A DNA stretch of 64,000 nt from Candidula unifasciata (GCA_905116865.2 CAJHNH020002458.1:435402-499401); one strand, 5' to 3'. Positions 39,391-51,365 are shown, counted from the stretch's first letter. Notes: generated by a model not told the origin, from the letters alone. Made by a program: numbers and translations.

Positions 39391-41384
39391 AATCGAAACT
39401 ATTTAATAAGGTCACAGAAAGCATTTTATTGTATGTTAATAGAACAAGTGTGCTACATTATAAAAAACTAAGTATGTGCGCTATTAGTTTGCAGTGTCCC
39501 TGATATATTTTCACAAGCACTTTCACTGAACACAGCGTAAAATATTTTCTTTAGCCTTTTGCCCCCAAAACCGTTGGTAGGAAACAGCCCATAATCTTAT
39601 TTTTAAAGAAATATGTGAAGGAGGGTGAGAATTAAATCGGATACTCTCCCTTGGTCTTTAACAAAATATATATGGTGATTCATATCATGATTCTGTTGCT
39701 ATAGGACCGCTAAGATTAAATTACGACATTTCATTGCCCCTGCCCCCCCGCCTCATGCTAGTTTAGCAAATACAATCATACCTGGTCCTCCTCAACACTG
39801 CGCAGGGGCAAACAGTACCAGTGCCATTGACTAGGCTTTTCAGGGACAGACCGGTACAACAATGCTAGTTTAATGGCGTTTTTAGGGATTTGTAATGGCT
39901 GGCGGCAATTCGGGGTGGTGGAAGGGGGTGGGGATGATGTCTTGGAGCAAAATGTTTAAAGCGGTAAATTGATTTCCTTTCCTTTGTATGGAGACAGTGG
40001 GTGAAACGCCATATTTCAGATGTTTATATTTAGGCTATGGGCTGCTACATGAAAGTTTGACACCCTTAATCAGGGGTGAATCATATCTTGGATGCCACTG
40101 CAACAGTTTAATCCCAGACAGCCTGTTCAGCCTTCTAAGAGGTTGTACCATATTTTTTTTCCATGTTTAAGACTGTATTTTCTCAAATATAAGTTTACAA
40201 TTGGGGTCTGTCTCAAGCACGAAATGTGATTAAAATATGCATTTCTTAATTTGGGTTAAAAATTGATTTCTTAATGTTGGCCTTTAAAAAAAATAGAGGT
40301 CATCTCATACATAGGGACATGTTTTGCATGGAAAAATGTGGTAATCATGCGCTGCCAAAGGCAAGTAAGGATTATATAGACATAATATAAGGAAGACAGG
40401 AGTAATGATAAAGCTAGCATGGGGTCTAAAACAGGAGTCACCATGGATACAAAGTCTTTCACTGTCACTTACCGGGATATTTGTTGATGTGAGTTTGCTT
40501 TGGTGGCTCCATCTGGCCATAGACTTGAATTCTGATTCTCAGTTGTACGCCAAATGCACATGACTATCTGTTTTCATTTTACGTTGGTTTTCACAGGAAA
40601 CACATTTCATTCACAAACCTAATGCAACAGTATGTTTTGAATTTGGTTAACGCTTCCAAATCATTTTTTAATTTCTCATGCCTCATAACTGTGTGCAATG
40701 TTAATTAATTCTTTGCATTTTTATTGTCTGGAATCTGTTAATACCTATATTTTCCTTTATATTTAAACTAATTATTTATATGTATCTGATGTTATAATTT
40801 CAAATACTGTAACTGTTCCCCCTTGCTGCTTTGGTGAATTGTGTCTATGCTAAATTGGTTATTGTTTCGAATGTGTAAACATTTGCACATTGTGTGTGTT
40901 TTTGTTGTTGTTATTGTTGATCATTCAATGTACAAGCTCTTCTTATATTATTGATTTATGTAATTTACATGGGGGGAGACAAACAAGTTGAGAGCACATC
41001 TTTTATAATGAGAATTGTACAGCATGCATTGTTTCGTGATTTAAAATCTTTATAGTGTTTATTGTTTTTTTTTTTTTACTTCTATCAATGCACTAACTTG
41101 TATATGAATTGTTACACTAACTATTTTTAAAAAATAATTATTTGATCAGATTTGTTTGCAGCGGTCACTACTGCTGTGTGGATTTGCTAAAAAAAAAAAA
41201 AGAGAGAGAGAGAACTATTAGAAAAAAAAGACTAGTTTTTTTTAATGCATGCGAGAAAGGGAATAATGCGTTGGGGGGCAACACAATAAAAAAGGGGAAA
41301 AGCAGCTGACACAATACAAAGACAGAGACAAGAGAGATATATAAAAGGACTGACCGTTGCAACAGCGACATTTATTCACATTTC
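39391..41384. other. No recognisable gene
   Basis: A long AT-rich stretch with short A/T and (AG)n runs. Open frames are short and show no domains. I recognise no family member here. Confidence 0.4.
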
Positions 41385-41672
41385 TTCTTCTTCTTCTTCG
41401 TGTTCTTCTGTAAACTCTGGTGGAAAGTTCTGGTTGTTCATCCACTTTTGGACTGCAGTCCTGTTCCAGAAGCTGAGTGTTGCGTGTCCACCCGTTTCAC
41501 AGATCTGACTCATTTGTATGCAGACTGCTGGTTCCTTGCCTCTCAGGCAAATGCACTCTGACTTCAAAGGAAGCTCCGAATTAGTTGACTCTTACGACAT
41601 GCTTTTGGGTAGGCAGTGGGCTATTCTTGTTTTCCCTATAACTGGGCCCTGGAACCCACACGGGTTTATTTA
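41385..41672 (-). mobile_element. Family A retroposon, near full length
   Basis: TTCTTCTTCTTCTTCGTGTT leads through GGAAAGTTCTGGTTGTTCAT and CAGGCAAATGCACTCTGACT to GGGCCCTGGAACCCACACGG. It is among the least diverged copies. Confidence 0.85.
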
Positions 41673-41949
41673 CATTTGTTATAAGTGTTCTCAAAGGATG
41701 AAGTTTACTCCTTAAACTTCCACAATTCCCCTACAAGTTTTTTTTAAAAACTGTTATACAAACTTAATGTTGCTTTTTAAATAATGTAAACCAAAAGTTT
41801 ACATTGTAGTAATTTTCTAGCAGTTTGATATGATCTATTAACTACCCTCTTTTTTGAGTTTATATATGATGAAAATGTAATTCCTGGATCAGTGGAAGGT
41901 ACCTGGAGCACATATGGAGACATTCATGTGTAATGAAGGTGATCTTTCA

Positions 41950-42690
41950 CGGACCAGAAAACCATAATGTTGAGATTTCTTGTGTTGTCATTTTGTAGAC
42001 TTGAGTTCACCTAATCAAATGAACATTTATCTTTTCTGTTCATAATGGTGAGTGAGATTTCTTGTGTTGTCATTTTGCAGACTTGAGTTCACCTAATCAA
42101 AATGAACATTTATCTTCTCTGGTCATAATGGTGAGTGAGATTTCTTGTGTTGCCATTTTGTAGACTTGAGTTCACCTAATCAAAATGAACATCTATCTTC
42201 TCTGTTCAAAATGGTGAGGGAGCTTTCTTGCTTTCTTGGATTATCATTTTGTGGACTTGAGTTCACCTAATGAAGATGAACACTTAATTTCTCTATTCAT
42301 AATATTGAATGAGCTTTTTTGGATTAGCATTTTATAGACTTAAATCCACCTAATCAGAATGAAAACTTAACTTCTCTATTCAGAAGTCACCTAATCAGAA
42401 TGAAGACTTAAAATCTCTATTCAAAATTCACCTAATCAGAATGAAATCTTCACTTCTGTATTTAAAATATTGCATGAGATTTCTTGTATTATCATTTTAT
42501 AGACTTTGGTTCACCTAATCAAAATGAAGACTTAACTTCTCTGTTCAAAAGTCACCTAATCAGAATAAAGACAACTTCTGTTTTCAAAATGCACCTAATC
42601 AGAGTGAAGACTTCTCTATTCAAAAGTCACCTAATCAGAGTGAAGACTCAACTTTTCTATGTAAAATGTAGGGTGAGAATTCTTGTATTA
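41950..42690. repeat. Irregular tandem repeat with CACCTAATCA core
   Basis: The first units are about 84 bp (GAGATTTCTTGTGTTGTCAT, GACTTGAGTTCACCTAATCA, ATGAACATTTATCTTCTCTG). From about 42380 the period drops to about 40 bp (CACCTAATCAGAATGAAGAC + TTAACTTCTCTATTCAAAAG). It is a nested satellite in which a sub-unit amplified on its own. Confidence 0.88.
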
Positions 42691-42799
42691 TCACTTAACT
42701 TCTTAGTTTGCAATGTTGGGTGACATTTCATAAGGTCACCTATAAACTTCTTCTGCTTTCCCTTCCCTTTAAAAAGAAAAAAAAATTGTGAAACTTTAT

Positions 42800-42965
42800 G
42801 TTATGGTTTACAACTAGGCTGCAATATCTTCATCTTTTGGCCTAACACATCCATTTTCAGCAAACCCTGAATAAGTTGCCTTTTACAACATGCTAGTTTG
42901 GAGTCAGTGGATCTTTTTTTTTTCACCCACATAATAGGCTTCAGAACCACACAGGAAGTTGTAGG
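42800..42965 (-). repeat. Family A fragment, diverged
   Basis: AACCCTGAATAAGTTGCCTT, TTACAACATGCTAGTTTGGA and CTTCAGAACCACACAGG represent the head side of family A in antisense. Confidence 0.5.
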
Positions 42966-43855
42966 TTTCATTTTACCTAACCCCAGTGCACATTTTGTGT
43001 CTTTGTTAGCCATTTCCTGTCTTTTAATAGGAATTAACAACTTTTTTTTATGTAAGAGAATAATAATTGTTAAAAAGCATATTAATTTTTAACTTTTTCA
43101 GTGATATACATTGTCATTGTTAAATATGCTTACACATGATTTTTTTTCAAAAATTCAAGTTGAAATTATTATTTTGGGGGGGGGGGGGATTTACAACATT
43201 TAAGCATATACAGCAGCTGATTTCTTATTGCTTCGGCATTTTGTAATTTCTAGTCAACTTATTCTGTGGCCTTGTGTTTGTGAACACACTTTCATAGTCT
43301 TGATATACCAGAATTGGAAGTCAGCTGCAAACAGTTTGGTGCCAGGTTTTTTTTAAAGTGATTTTCACAATGTTATGGGTGCTGTACTGTTTAGAAAACC
43401 AGGGCAATCTACTGGGGGAAAATAAATTTGCCCTGTAAAACCATACAACAGCCAGTAAATCATAGGGTTGGTTTTCAAAGCTTTTTAACTATTTTGTCCT
43501 GAAAAAATCTGGAAAAAATGGCCTTTTTCAAATTTAGTTTTTAAAAAAAGGCATCTTCGAAACTTTCAAACTCTGCATTAAGAAACGAGCAGAAAAAAAA
43601 ACAAGAAATTTGCTGACTTGGTCAGTTAACTGTCTACAAAAATGACAGGCAGGTTTGAAGTCCTCTGCTTCTTTGATGATGTCACGTCATTAATAAAATT
43701 GTAAAAAAAAAATTATTCCAGTCTTTAAGTGTCTAAATCTGGAAAAGTTTTATTTCTACTTGAAGGTAAGTGATAATTAAATACAAATGGAGCAAAGAAT
43801 TCGCCCATTTCCTTCCCTTTAACAGTTTTAGTCACATTCAGTCTTAGATCAGCTA
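42966..43855. other. No recognisable gene
   Basis: AT-rich stretch with a G run near 43175-43188 and several A or T runs. Confidence 0.35.
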
Positions 43856-44154
43856 AACCGTTTATCCATGTCTTTCTTGGCCTTCCTCTTGCCTTCGGCC
43901 CAGATGTTCTGCTGTAGAAGGTCTTATATACAGTTTGGTTTTGGCTTCATTCTTACAGAATGGCCAGACGACTTTGTTCTCTGTCTTTCAATGTAATTCA
44001 AGCACAGTCTTGTTATAACTTTCTCTTTAATGCTGGTATTCATGAACCTGTCCCTTATTGTATTGTTCGTGACCTTTTGGAGGCAGCATATTGTACAGGT
44101 GGTCATTTTTATTCTTGTGATCTGATCATTGTCCATGTTTGGCACTGACAGCAT
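43856..44154 (-). pseudogene. LINE reverse transcriptase tail, decayed
   Basis: Minus-strand pieces read MLSVPNMDNDQ, TIRDRFMNTSIKEKVITRLC and LNYIERQRTKSSGHSVRMKP, matching the VPDMVTH...IRNEIIREQVG...DYIQRQQVKWFAHLERM order at 6198-6596. It is strongly decayed. Confidence 0.75.
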
Positions 44155-44276
44155 AAAGTGGGAACTCGTGTAGTCAGTCAGTTCTAATTTACTTTTTTTG
44201 ATTCCTGGTACAGTGATTCTTCACACTACTGACTGTAATTTTTATTTTACTGATAGTTACTCGAAGTACTTATTGT

Positions 44277-44534
44277 TTGGGGGCAGCATTAGCGCAGTCG
44301 ATAGGAGACTCACTTTCAAATCCAGCTGCGACTCGTTGCAGCCCACGGTCGGTGTTCGAAACCGGGTGGTTCCCGGGGTTCACCCAACCTCTAGGTAATG
44401 GCAGAACATCGCTGTAGCTAAAGAGTTGCGTGCGGACGGCAACACAGGCAGACAGTTTCTTATCGGCTGTCTGTACTGGTGGCAGAGCACTTATGGTTTA
44501 TAACCGTGTGCAGTGACACTGACTTTACTTTTTT
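44277..44534 (+). mobile_element. SINE family G, full-length copy
   Basis: The tRNA-like head has GGCAGCATTAGCGCAGTCGA (box A) and GGTCGGTGTTCGAAACCGGG (box B). The body ends in AGAGCACTTATGGTTTATAA and the tail in GACTTTACTTTTTT. The perfect 12-bp duplication AGTACTTATTGT flanks it (44265-44276, 44535-44546). Confidence 0.93.
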
Positions 44535-44546
44535 AGTACTTATTGT

Positions 44547-44875
44547 CATTAAAACCATTAGGAGACAATACAGGAATGTACTTTTTTTTTCGGATTCTTT
44601 TGTCTCCAGACATTAAAAGTTCACCTCACATTAAATTTGATGATTATGAACAAAAAAGCTTGCTAATATTGTTTCGTAATTGTTGTACTAGCATAGAATC
44701 AAAATGATTGAACACAAGTAACTGTGATACTCTTGAATTGCAATGTCACAAAAATCAACTCCGGACATGTGTGAGCAGCATGTGTGATGAGTGGCAAGCA
44801 TGAACGATGTGTTCGATAACACTGAATTTAATTGTGAACTATGCAGTAGCTTCGCATCATTGTCGCTTATAAGTT
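44547..44875. other. No recognisable feature
   Basis: AT-rich spacer without recognisable motifs. Confidence 0.35.
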
Positions 44876-44947
44876 TAAAAAAAAAAAAAATTATAATAAA
44901 TAGGGTATGTACATTCAGAAGAAGAATATTTTAAAAGTTCTTTATAG

Positions 44948-45150
44948 GTGTGTGTGTGTGTATAGGTATATATATATATATACATACATACATACATACA
45001 TACATACATACACACACACACATACATACATACGCACGCACGCACACACACACACACACACATATGCATACATACATACATACATACATACATACATACA
45101 TACATACATACATACATACATACATAAATACATAGATATATATATATAGA
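44948..45150. repeat. (CATA)n/(CACA)n compound microsatellite
   Basis: Tetranucleotide CATA repeats with embedded CA and CGCA runs span about 200 bp. All open frames here are by-products of the repeat. Confidence 0.95.
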
Positions 45151-45290
45151 CCAGACGGCTCTTGATGGATGATGTCACATCACGCCGGCGGCCTTTACTG
45201 TCCAGGACTTTAGCAGGTACCTACTCAAGGCACACCTTCCGATACGCAGGTGTGGGTCTAGCTTCTAGACCACGGTATCTTCCTATATAT
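45150..45290 (-). repeat. SINE family B copy, antisense, partial
   Basis: GATGATGTCACATCACGCCG, GCGGCCTTTACTGTCCAGGA and AGGTACCTACTCAAGGC are the body of B. CTAGCTTCTAGACCACGG is the antisense box A region. The 3' end is lost. Confidence 0.7.
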
Positions 45291-45349
45291 GTATGTGTGT
45301 GTATGTGTGTGTGTGCGTATATGTATATATATATTTAGGATTATTTTCA

Positions 45350-45720
45350 TTTAATGTCAGTGGTCAGTTTTGTAATGATAGGATTAGTTTTATATTATAT
45401 CAGTGGTGAACCTTTTAGAATAGCATTATTAACAGCATTGTTTTCATCTTATGTCAGTGGTAAGTTTATGTGTTCTATGTTTACTTTCATCTTATGTCAG
45501 TGGTTAGTTTATTTGTTCTATGTTTAGTTTCATCTTTTGTCAGTGGCTAGTTTGTTTGTCCTGTGTTTACCTACATCTTATGTCAGCGGTTACTGTTTTT
45601 ACTTTTTTTTTTGTGTGTGTACGAGAATTACTTTTATGTTATGTTAATGGTTAGTTTCTTGTTCCAAAACTAATTTAACTATACATTGGTAATTAGATTT
45701 TTGTTGTTCTCAGATGAATT
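45350..45720. repeat. Diverged tandem repeat with TCTTATGTCAGTGGTTAGTT core
   Basis: At least seven copies at irregular spacing of about 45-60 bp share CTTATGTCAGTGG and a following TTAGTTT. A further diverged pair lies near 46110-46165. Confidence 0.75.
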
Positions 45721-45724
45721 TCGG

Positions 45725-46855
45725 AAGTTTCTTATGTGCTTGCTTAATATCTTACCCCAAACACGGAACATTCACATGTCACGGAACAGTCCAGTATTTC
45801 AGGGGGTGGTAGATAGGCTGCATGCAGTCGTAGGACCTAGGCTGCAAAAAGTCCTCTGACCTAGGCTGCACTCTCTCGTGCAGCGTAGGTGAGTTGGGGT
45901 TAGGGCCAGTTATAGATGTTTTAGGGTCGTCAGATGCATCCGAAAGCTGGGAAACTCAGTCTTACCACCCTCTAAAATGTTGGACTGTCCTGTAACATCA
46001 TAGGATATTGTGAAAGAACCGTTTCTTGAGTTGACAGTGTACTGTCCATTACGTGTGGTTAATTTTACCTCTTAATATTACTTTTTTTTCTCCAGTGCTT
46101 TTTTTTTCATTGTATTACTCGTTAGTTTCTTGGGCTAGCATTACTTTCAGTGAAAGCTAATAATTAGTTATTTCCAGGGCTTTTGTTTTCTGGAAAAAAA
46201 AAAAAGAAAAAAGGTGCTGGTACTGACCACCCAGTGTCTGCTACACTAACACTGAAAAAAAAATGTTTAAAAAGATGCCAGTACTGTGTACCATTGCATA
46301 CCGTCAGAAAAAAAGAAAAAAAAAAAAACAGTCCCTGGTGATATCCACCAACATGTGGAATTAGCAGGTTTCATGTATTTTAGTGTTTCTTTGAAAACAG
46401 CCTACATACGATACATTTTGTTTCTCCTGAGATGTACATTGTAAACTGATATTATATGAGGGCATACACTGTTTAACTGTTACTGTAGATCAAGTAGCAG
46501 TATTATTTATTAATGCTAGTTATAGATATGAGGTTTTTAAGTTATTCTCTGTTACTGAAGTAATAAATATTTGGACGGGCAACCAAGGCCAGAAGTTGAT
46601 CGGTTTAGAAATGGTTTGGCTATTCATGATTCTTTTTAGAAATGTCAACCATTTCATGTTTTGGCCATTCATGATTTAGAAATGTTGATCATAACATGGT
46701 TTTGCCAGTCGCAGTGATTTATTATAGAAATGGGTTCTCTTGGGAATTGTTAAATGTAGACTGAAGACAGATGAAAGGTGAATGCTGGATTAATAATTTA
46801 AGAATAGACTGGCTGCATCACTGCCATATTTGTATTCCCTTCTCCTCCTCCCACT
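45725..46855. other. No recognisable gene; A-rich runs
   Basis: A-rich runs at 46190-46215 and 46310-46330. No coding or repeat family signature. Confidence 0.35.
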
Positions 46856-46859
46856 TTGG

Positions 46860-47400
46860 GCTTTGGGGTCTCATTTAAGAGAGAGAAAAGGTAGACCCTG
46901 AGTTCTGGGGTCCCATGTTAAAGAGAAAAGGTATACCTTGGGTTCTGGGGTCCCATTTAAGAGAGAGAAAAGGTAGACCTTGTGTTCTGGGGTCCCATGT
47001 AAAAGAGAAAAGGTATACCTTGGGTTCTGCCGTCCCATTTAAGAGAGAAGAGGCAGACCTTGGGTTCTGGGGTCCCATTTAAGAAAGGGTAAAGAAAGAC
47101 TTTGGGTTCTGGGGTCCCATTTGAGAGAGGAAAGGTAATCCTTGGGTTCTGGGGGTCCCATTTAATAAAGGGTAAAGAAAGACCCTGGGTTCTGGGGTCC
47201 CCATTTAAGAGAAAGAAAAGGTATATCTTGGGTTCTGGGGTGCCATTAAGAAAGAAAAAAAGGTAGACCTTGGGTTCTGGCATCCCATTTAAAAAAGGGT
47301 TAAGATATACATTACGTTCTAGAGTCCCATTGAAGAAAAAGCAACGGCAGACCTTGGGTTCTGGGATTCCATGTAAGAGAAAGAAAAAAGTAGACCTTCT
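46860..47400. repeat. About 50-bp tandem repeat with TTGGGTTCTGGGGTCCCATT core
   Basis: About ten units carry CTTGGGTTCTGGGGTCCCAT followed by purine-rich TTAAGAGAGAGAAAAGGTAG. The purine part varies in length. The long minus-strand open frame across it (46957-47655) is a repeat by-product and shows NGTPEPKVYLF-type iteration. Confidence 0.92.
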
Positions 47401-47419
47401 GCCCGCCAGCAAAGTTAGT

Positions 47420-47660
47420 TGCCTGTACTTTGCAGAACCGACCCCAGCATTTTTTTTTAGCTCTTGTGGTTTTCTGTGCAAATTTAAAGTCATTAGTTTG
47501 CCACTGCTTGCTGAGCATTCAACTCTCAATACCACTGTTGAAACCAATGCACAATCTGCTGCCCAATCACCTGCAGCTTGGATTGAAACCGTGACCCCGG
47601 CATTGCGAAGCACATCCACAATGCCTAAGCCACAGATGCCAAACAAACATGTCATAAATG
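47420..47660 (-). repeat. SINE family C copy
   Basis: GACCCCAGCATTTTTTTTTA, TTTGCCACTGCTTGCTGAGC, CTCAATACCACTGTTGAAAC and GGATTGAAACCGTGACCCC (antisense box B) follow family C. Confidence 0.8.
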
Positions 47661-48460
47661 GTGACTAATTAAGGGTATGCTGAAATCACACCCTAGCTGT
47701 AAACTGCAACACAACAGCTAACGACATTTTTTTAAGGACAAATGCAGGTTTTGTGTGTGTGTGTGTGGAGGATGATACCGACTATGATAGCATACATAGG
47801 GCAGTAGGAAAGAAAGATTCAATATCTTCAGTACATGGGTAAATGTTGTTTCTCTTCTCATCAGTTTGAAGTGTAGAGAAAATGCATTAGATGTGAAAAG
47901 GGTTCTGTCATGTGGCAAGCTTTTAGGCTAATTGTCTAAACTAGTGGATGCTCAGTGCTCTTACTTCGTGTCTCTGTGCAAGGTATTGTTTCCAAAGACT
48001 AGTGCGTGCATACACTGCAGTTATCTGCATTGTAGATATGGCACCCAAAAAAAAAAATTTTTTTCTTCTTTTCTTCTTCTTTTTCTTCTTCTTCTTCAGC
48101 TTTCCAAGCCCTTCAGGTTTACTGTGTCACATCCTGCCAATGTTCATCTTTATGATCGGCCTTTTCTTTCCAGTTCGTGTTTGTAAGCTCAGGATCGTTA
48201 TCTGTTTATTTAAATCCATCCAATTTTCAAGCTTAGCTGTATGTTTCTTGGCAAAAGGAGGCATATGTGCTTCTTATATGTCTTTTTGCACACTGTATGC
48301 TATGCTAGTTATATCACTCCTAATTCACTTTTACACAAAGCTAATTTGTGTGTATGTGAGTGCGTATGTGTGGGTGGGGCAGGGGTGATTTGTAAATAAA
48401 CACTTCTGTAAATATTTACCTGTGTTAATATACTAACCAACTTTGTTTCCATATCTCTTT
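47661..48460. other. No recognisable gene
   Basis: The stretch contains a short family A-like piece at 47645-47690, a (GT)n run at 47750 and a CTT-rich tract at 48060-48100. No domain-bearing frame was seen. Confidence 0.35.
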
Positions 48461-48464
48461 CCCT

Positions 48465-48845
48465 ACATGGGTTTCAGGAGCCTATTTTTAGGAGAAAATA
48501 GAATAGACCGACTACTCCTTTCCTCTCCTCGCTGCAGCCACGGTCGGTGTTTGAAACCGGGCGGCTCCCGGGGTTCACCCAGCCTCTAGGAAATGGGTAC
48601 CAGAGTTGCAACTCTGGGGTAAATGGAGGAACATCGCTGTAGCTACAGAGTTACGTGTGAACGGCGACACAGGCAGACAGTTCTTATCAGCTGTCCATAC
48701 TGGTGGCAGAGCACTTATGGTTTATAACCGTGTGCAGTGACGCTGGTTCACATCTCCCGACTTCACTTTAACTTTACTTTCCTTCAACAAGCATGTCTTA
48801 AAAGATGACCGATTAGGATTTTGCTGAAGTCGTCTGGTGTAGAAA
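48465..48845 (+). mobile_element. Family A copy split by a SINE family G insertion
   Basis: The family A head (CTACATGGGTTTCAGGAGCC, AATAGAATAGACCGACTACT) ends at about 48530. A 5'-truncated family G body (GCAGCCACGGTCGGTGTTTG to GACTTCACTTTAACTTTACT) follows to about 48782. Family A resumes with CAACAAGCATGTCTTAAAAG. G is younger than A. The target duplication is unclear. Confidence 0.75.
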
Positions 48846-49029
48846 TGATATCACCCCTTGATTTTACTTCCTGCAGGCATAATGTGCTGTTGTTTTTTTT
48901 AATACTTAGTCAGAACATACTAGAGAAATCTGGCTTTCCAAAATGGTCACAAGTATATTGCCACTCATCATAATTTATTTCTTTAGCTCACATATAACCC
49001 ATAACCAAAAGAGGTTTCCACATCTTGAA

Positions 49030-49245
49030 GCATTGAGCATATGATGCTAGTGCAGTATATTTATAGACCAGTAAACACTTGACTTCCCTGGATATTTTCC
49101 TGGTACCTATTAAGGACTGGGCTGGTCTGGGAGCCTAGATCAAATTACTATTTTTTTTTTTAATCCACCCTAGTTTTGATTGCAGCCTCTGATCGCCATA
49201 TGAGAGTTGAGTGTTGTAACCTTTCAGCCACCCACTCCTCTAACA
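49030..49245 (-). repeat. SINE family B copy, antisense
   Basis: TATTTATAGACCAGTAAACA, CTGGTACCTATTAAGGACTG and GATTGCAGCCTCTGATCGCC are in family B order, diverged. Confidence 0.55.
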
Positions 49246-50430
49246 CCTTCAACAAAACATACAAAGAACAGGATATTGTGCATGCACACATGTTCCATGG
49301 ATGTGGAAGGGTTAAACTGTCAGTGCTCAGAGTACTTATGTATTTGAAAATGTAAATATAAATCACAGTTTTGTTTCAGTGATTTACTCCTTGATTCCTT
49401 TTTTTAAAATTTTTTTGTTTAACTTTTTCAAATACTGAAACACAATGGTATCCTCATTTTCGAGGTTAGTTTTATTTTAAATCCAAAGTGCTTTAAACAG
49501 TTTAAGAATCTTTTGACAGTGGAAAATGTATTTATTAGCTACACCATTATTGAGAAAGTGAGCTGGTTATCTCACATCATAATTTGTGACATATTACGGT
49601 TAAAATATTTCTCGCAAGCCGGGGACTGATAATAATACATCCTTGCTGGAATCAAAATTTGGTTCATGTTAACTGAATATTTTTTTAAACAAGTTTTTGT
49701 TAATGAGATTTTACTATATTTGTGAAGTATTTCAGTTCACTTTTCTGCAGCTGGGGGTTGTATTTTCCATATTTGTTGATGAAGTTTGTAAGCTACCTCG
49801 GCCCTTACAGAAAGCCAAGAATAGTCACATTGCACCTGACCAGGCATGTTGTAATGAACCACTGATGGTAATGGGTACTACTGATAAGAGTCACCCCATC
49901 TCCTGCGCCACAAGATTTTGTAGCGGTTCCCATGGGCTGTCGTAAATTTCTTAGCGGTTCCCAAGGGCTGTCCTATGTTCTAGGGGCAATATGAGATGTT
50001 TTCCTTGGCCGTTCTATGTATATAGCATGCCAAAAAGTGGCTAGGGTTCACTCAACCAGATGAAAGTGCACAACTGATTTTTTTGCAACTCTATTCTGAA
50101 TGACTTTTGTTTCAGCAATATGTTATTGTGAGTAGGTCCCAGGCACCAAAGGCGCCTGTGTGCAAGGAAGAAGTACTATGAGGGGAAGCGTCGGAAGTGT
50201 GATGGTTTCGTGAATATAGATCATTGATATTTTTGTATTATGACGCTTGTTGGCGGTGGCTGTCATCGGTGGTGGATGTGCTTAAAATGTTAAAACAAGG
50301 AACACGTGACACCCCTAGACTATAGTAGTGTCCCAAACATATGCTACAAAATCTTGCAGCAGATGAGATGGTGTGACTTTTATGAGTTTGTACCTGGGTT
50401 GGGTTGGCTGCTTCATCCTTTTCTTCGTGC
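49246..50430. other. No recognisable gene
   Basis: AT-rich to about 49750, then mixed. Short imperfect duplications include GCGGTTCCCATGGGCTGTC at 49922 and GCGGTTCCCAAGGGCTGTC at 49954. Confidence 0.35.
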
Positions 50431-50455
50431 CGGTCTAACCTTCATCTTTGTCCCC

Positions 50456-50911
50456 AGTCATGCAGGTGTTTGAGGCAAGGAGCATACAGATTATTTTGCA
50501 GACACTTGCAGTTGCTATGGCTGGTCTAGCATGGTATTGGACAAAAGAGATGTTATCAATACCATGCGCAGTACTTACCACCATGAAGATAAATACGACA
50601 AAGGGCATGACTGCGTTTCCCTGTCCAGGCTGTTGGAGATGGGCCAGCAGCTTCGAGCAGCCAGAAATGAATATTTCACCAGAGTGACAAGACATTTGAA
50701 CAACCAACACAGAATTGGCTTCAGCAGTCATGTTACACTTGTGGAGTGTTTTAGGAAGAGGTCAGAGCACCTGTTGATCTGTTTGAGGAAGAGATCAGAG
50801 CACCTGTTGATCAGTTTGAGGAAGAGATCGGAGCACCTGTGGATCTGTTTGAGGAAGAGATCAGAGCACCTGTGGATATGTTCAGAGTGCTGTGTTGATA
50901 ATCGTCACTAA
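50456..50911 (+). other. Unrecognised exon-like coding stretch with 11-residue repeats
   Basis: After a good acceptor-like CATCTTTGTCCCCAG (ending 50457), one frame reads MVLDKRDVINTMRSTYHHED, then CVSLSRLLEMGQQLRAARNE and YFTRVTRHLNNQHRIGF from 50531. This composition looks like true protein (charged, amphipathic). It runs into four 33-bp tandem units (50753-50885) that encode LRKRSEHLLIC and variants. A second + frame (50448-50687) and a minus frame are open too, so the reading is not settled. No family is recognised; it may be an exon, a processed pseudogene or part of an unknown element. Confidence 0.3.
50753..50885. repeat. 33-bp tandem repeat, 4 copies
   Basis: The unit is GAAGAGATCAGAGCACCTGT + TGATCTGTTTGAG. 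The period is a multiple of three, so it preserves the frame of the flanking open stretch. Confidence 0.93.
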
Positions 50912-51004
50912 TCGTTGTCTTCTGCATTTACCATAAAAAAGGGGCAATTGACACATTGTGTCATGGTTTACTGCTAGCATGTAAGATATACTCCTAATTT
51001 TAAT

Positions 51005-51365
51005 TAACCCCTAATTAGTAGCCTTTAATTAGACGCTCGCCTGCGGGTCGGAAGGTCTTGGATTTGCTCTCTGGCGGAGCCCGACGTTTTAAAAAAAAAA
51101 TGACCTTGGCTCCCAGATTGACCCAGCCTTGAGTAGGTACCAGGTGTAGTCACAGGAAGTTAAGGCAGCAGGTGTGATGCTGACCACAACACCCGTCTTA
51201 TGCCGATTGGTCTATAAAATTTAGGTCTAGACCTATATGCCCTATACGCCTAAAGGTGTGAAAAAAGGTCCTTTTAGTAGCCTTCAAACAACATGCTTGT
51301 TAGGGAGCAGAGGGTCTGTTCTTTCCCCCTACAAGATGAGGCTCCGGAACCCACTTGGGGAGCTC
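51005..51365 (-). mobile_element. Family A copy split by a SINE family B insertion
   Basis: Family A in antisense (AATTAACCCCTAATTAGTAG) is interrupted by a family B copy at 51026-51273. The B copy has GACGCTCGCCTGCGGGTCGG, GACCCAGCCTTGAGTAGGTA and CGCCTAAAGGTGTG. Family A resumes as GTAGCCTTCAAACAACATGC and ends with GGCTCCGGAACCCACTTGGG. The perfect 11-bp duplication TTAGTAGCCTT (51015-51025, 51274-51284) flanks the B insert. Confidence 0.85.

Noticed and set aside
44948..45150. Open frames rich in Tyr-Ile, Thr-His or Cys-Val in the CATA/CACA tract
   Set aside because: They are direct translations of a microsatellite.
46957..47655. 232-codon minus-strand open frame with NGTPEPKVYLF-like repeats
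   Set aside because: It is the translation of a tandem repeat of about 50 bp plus an antisense SINE. There is no protein-family signature.
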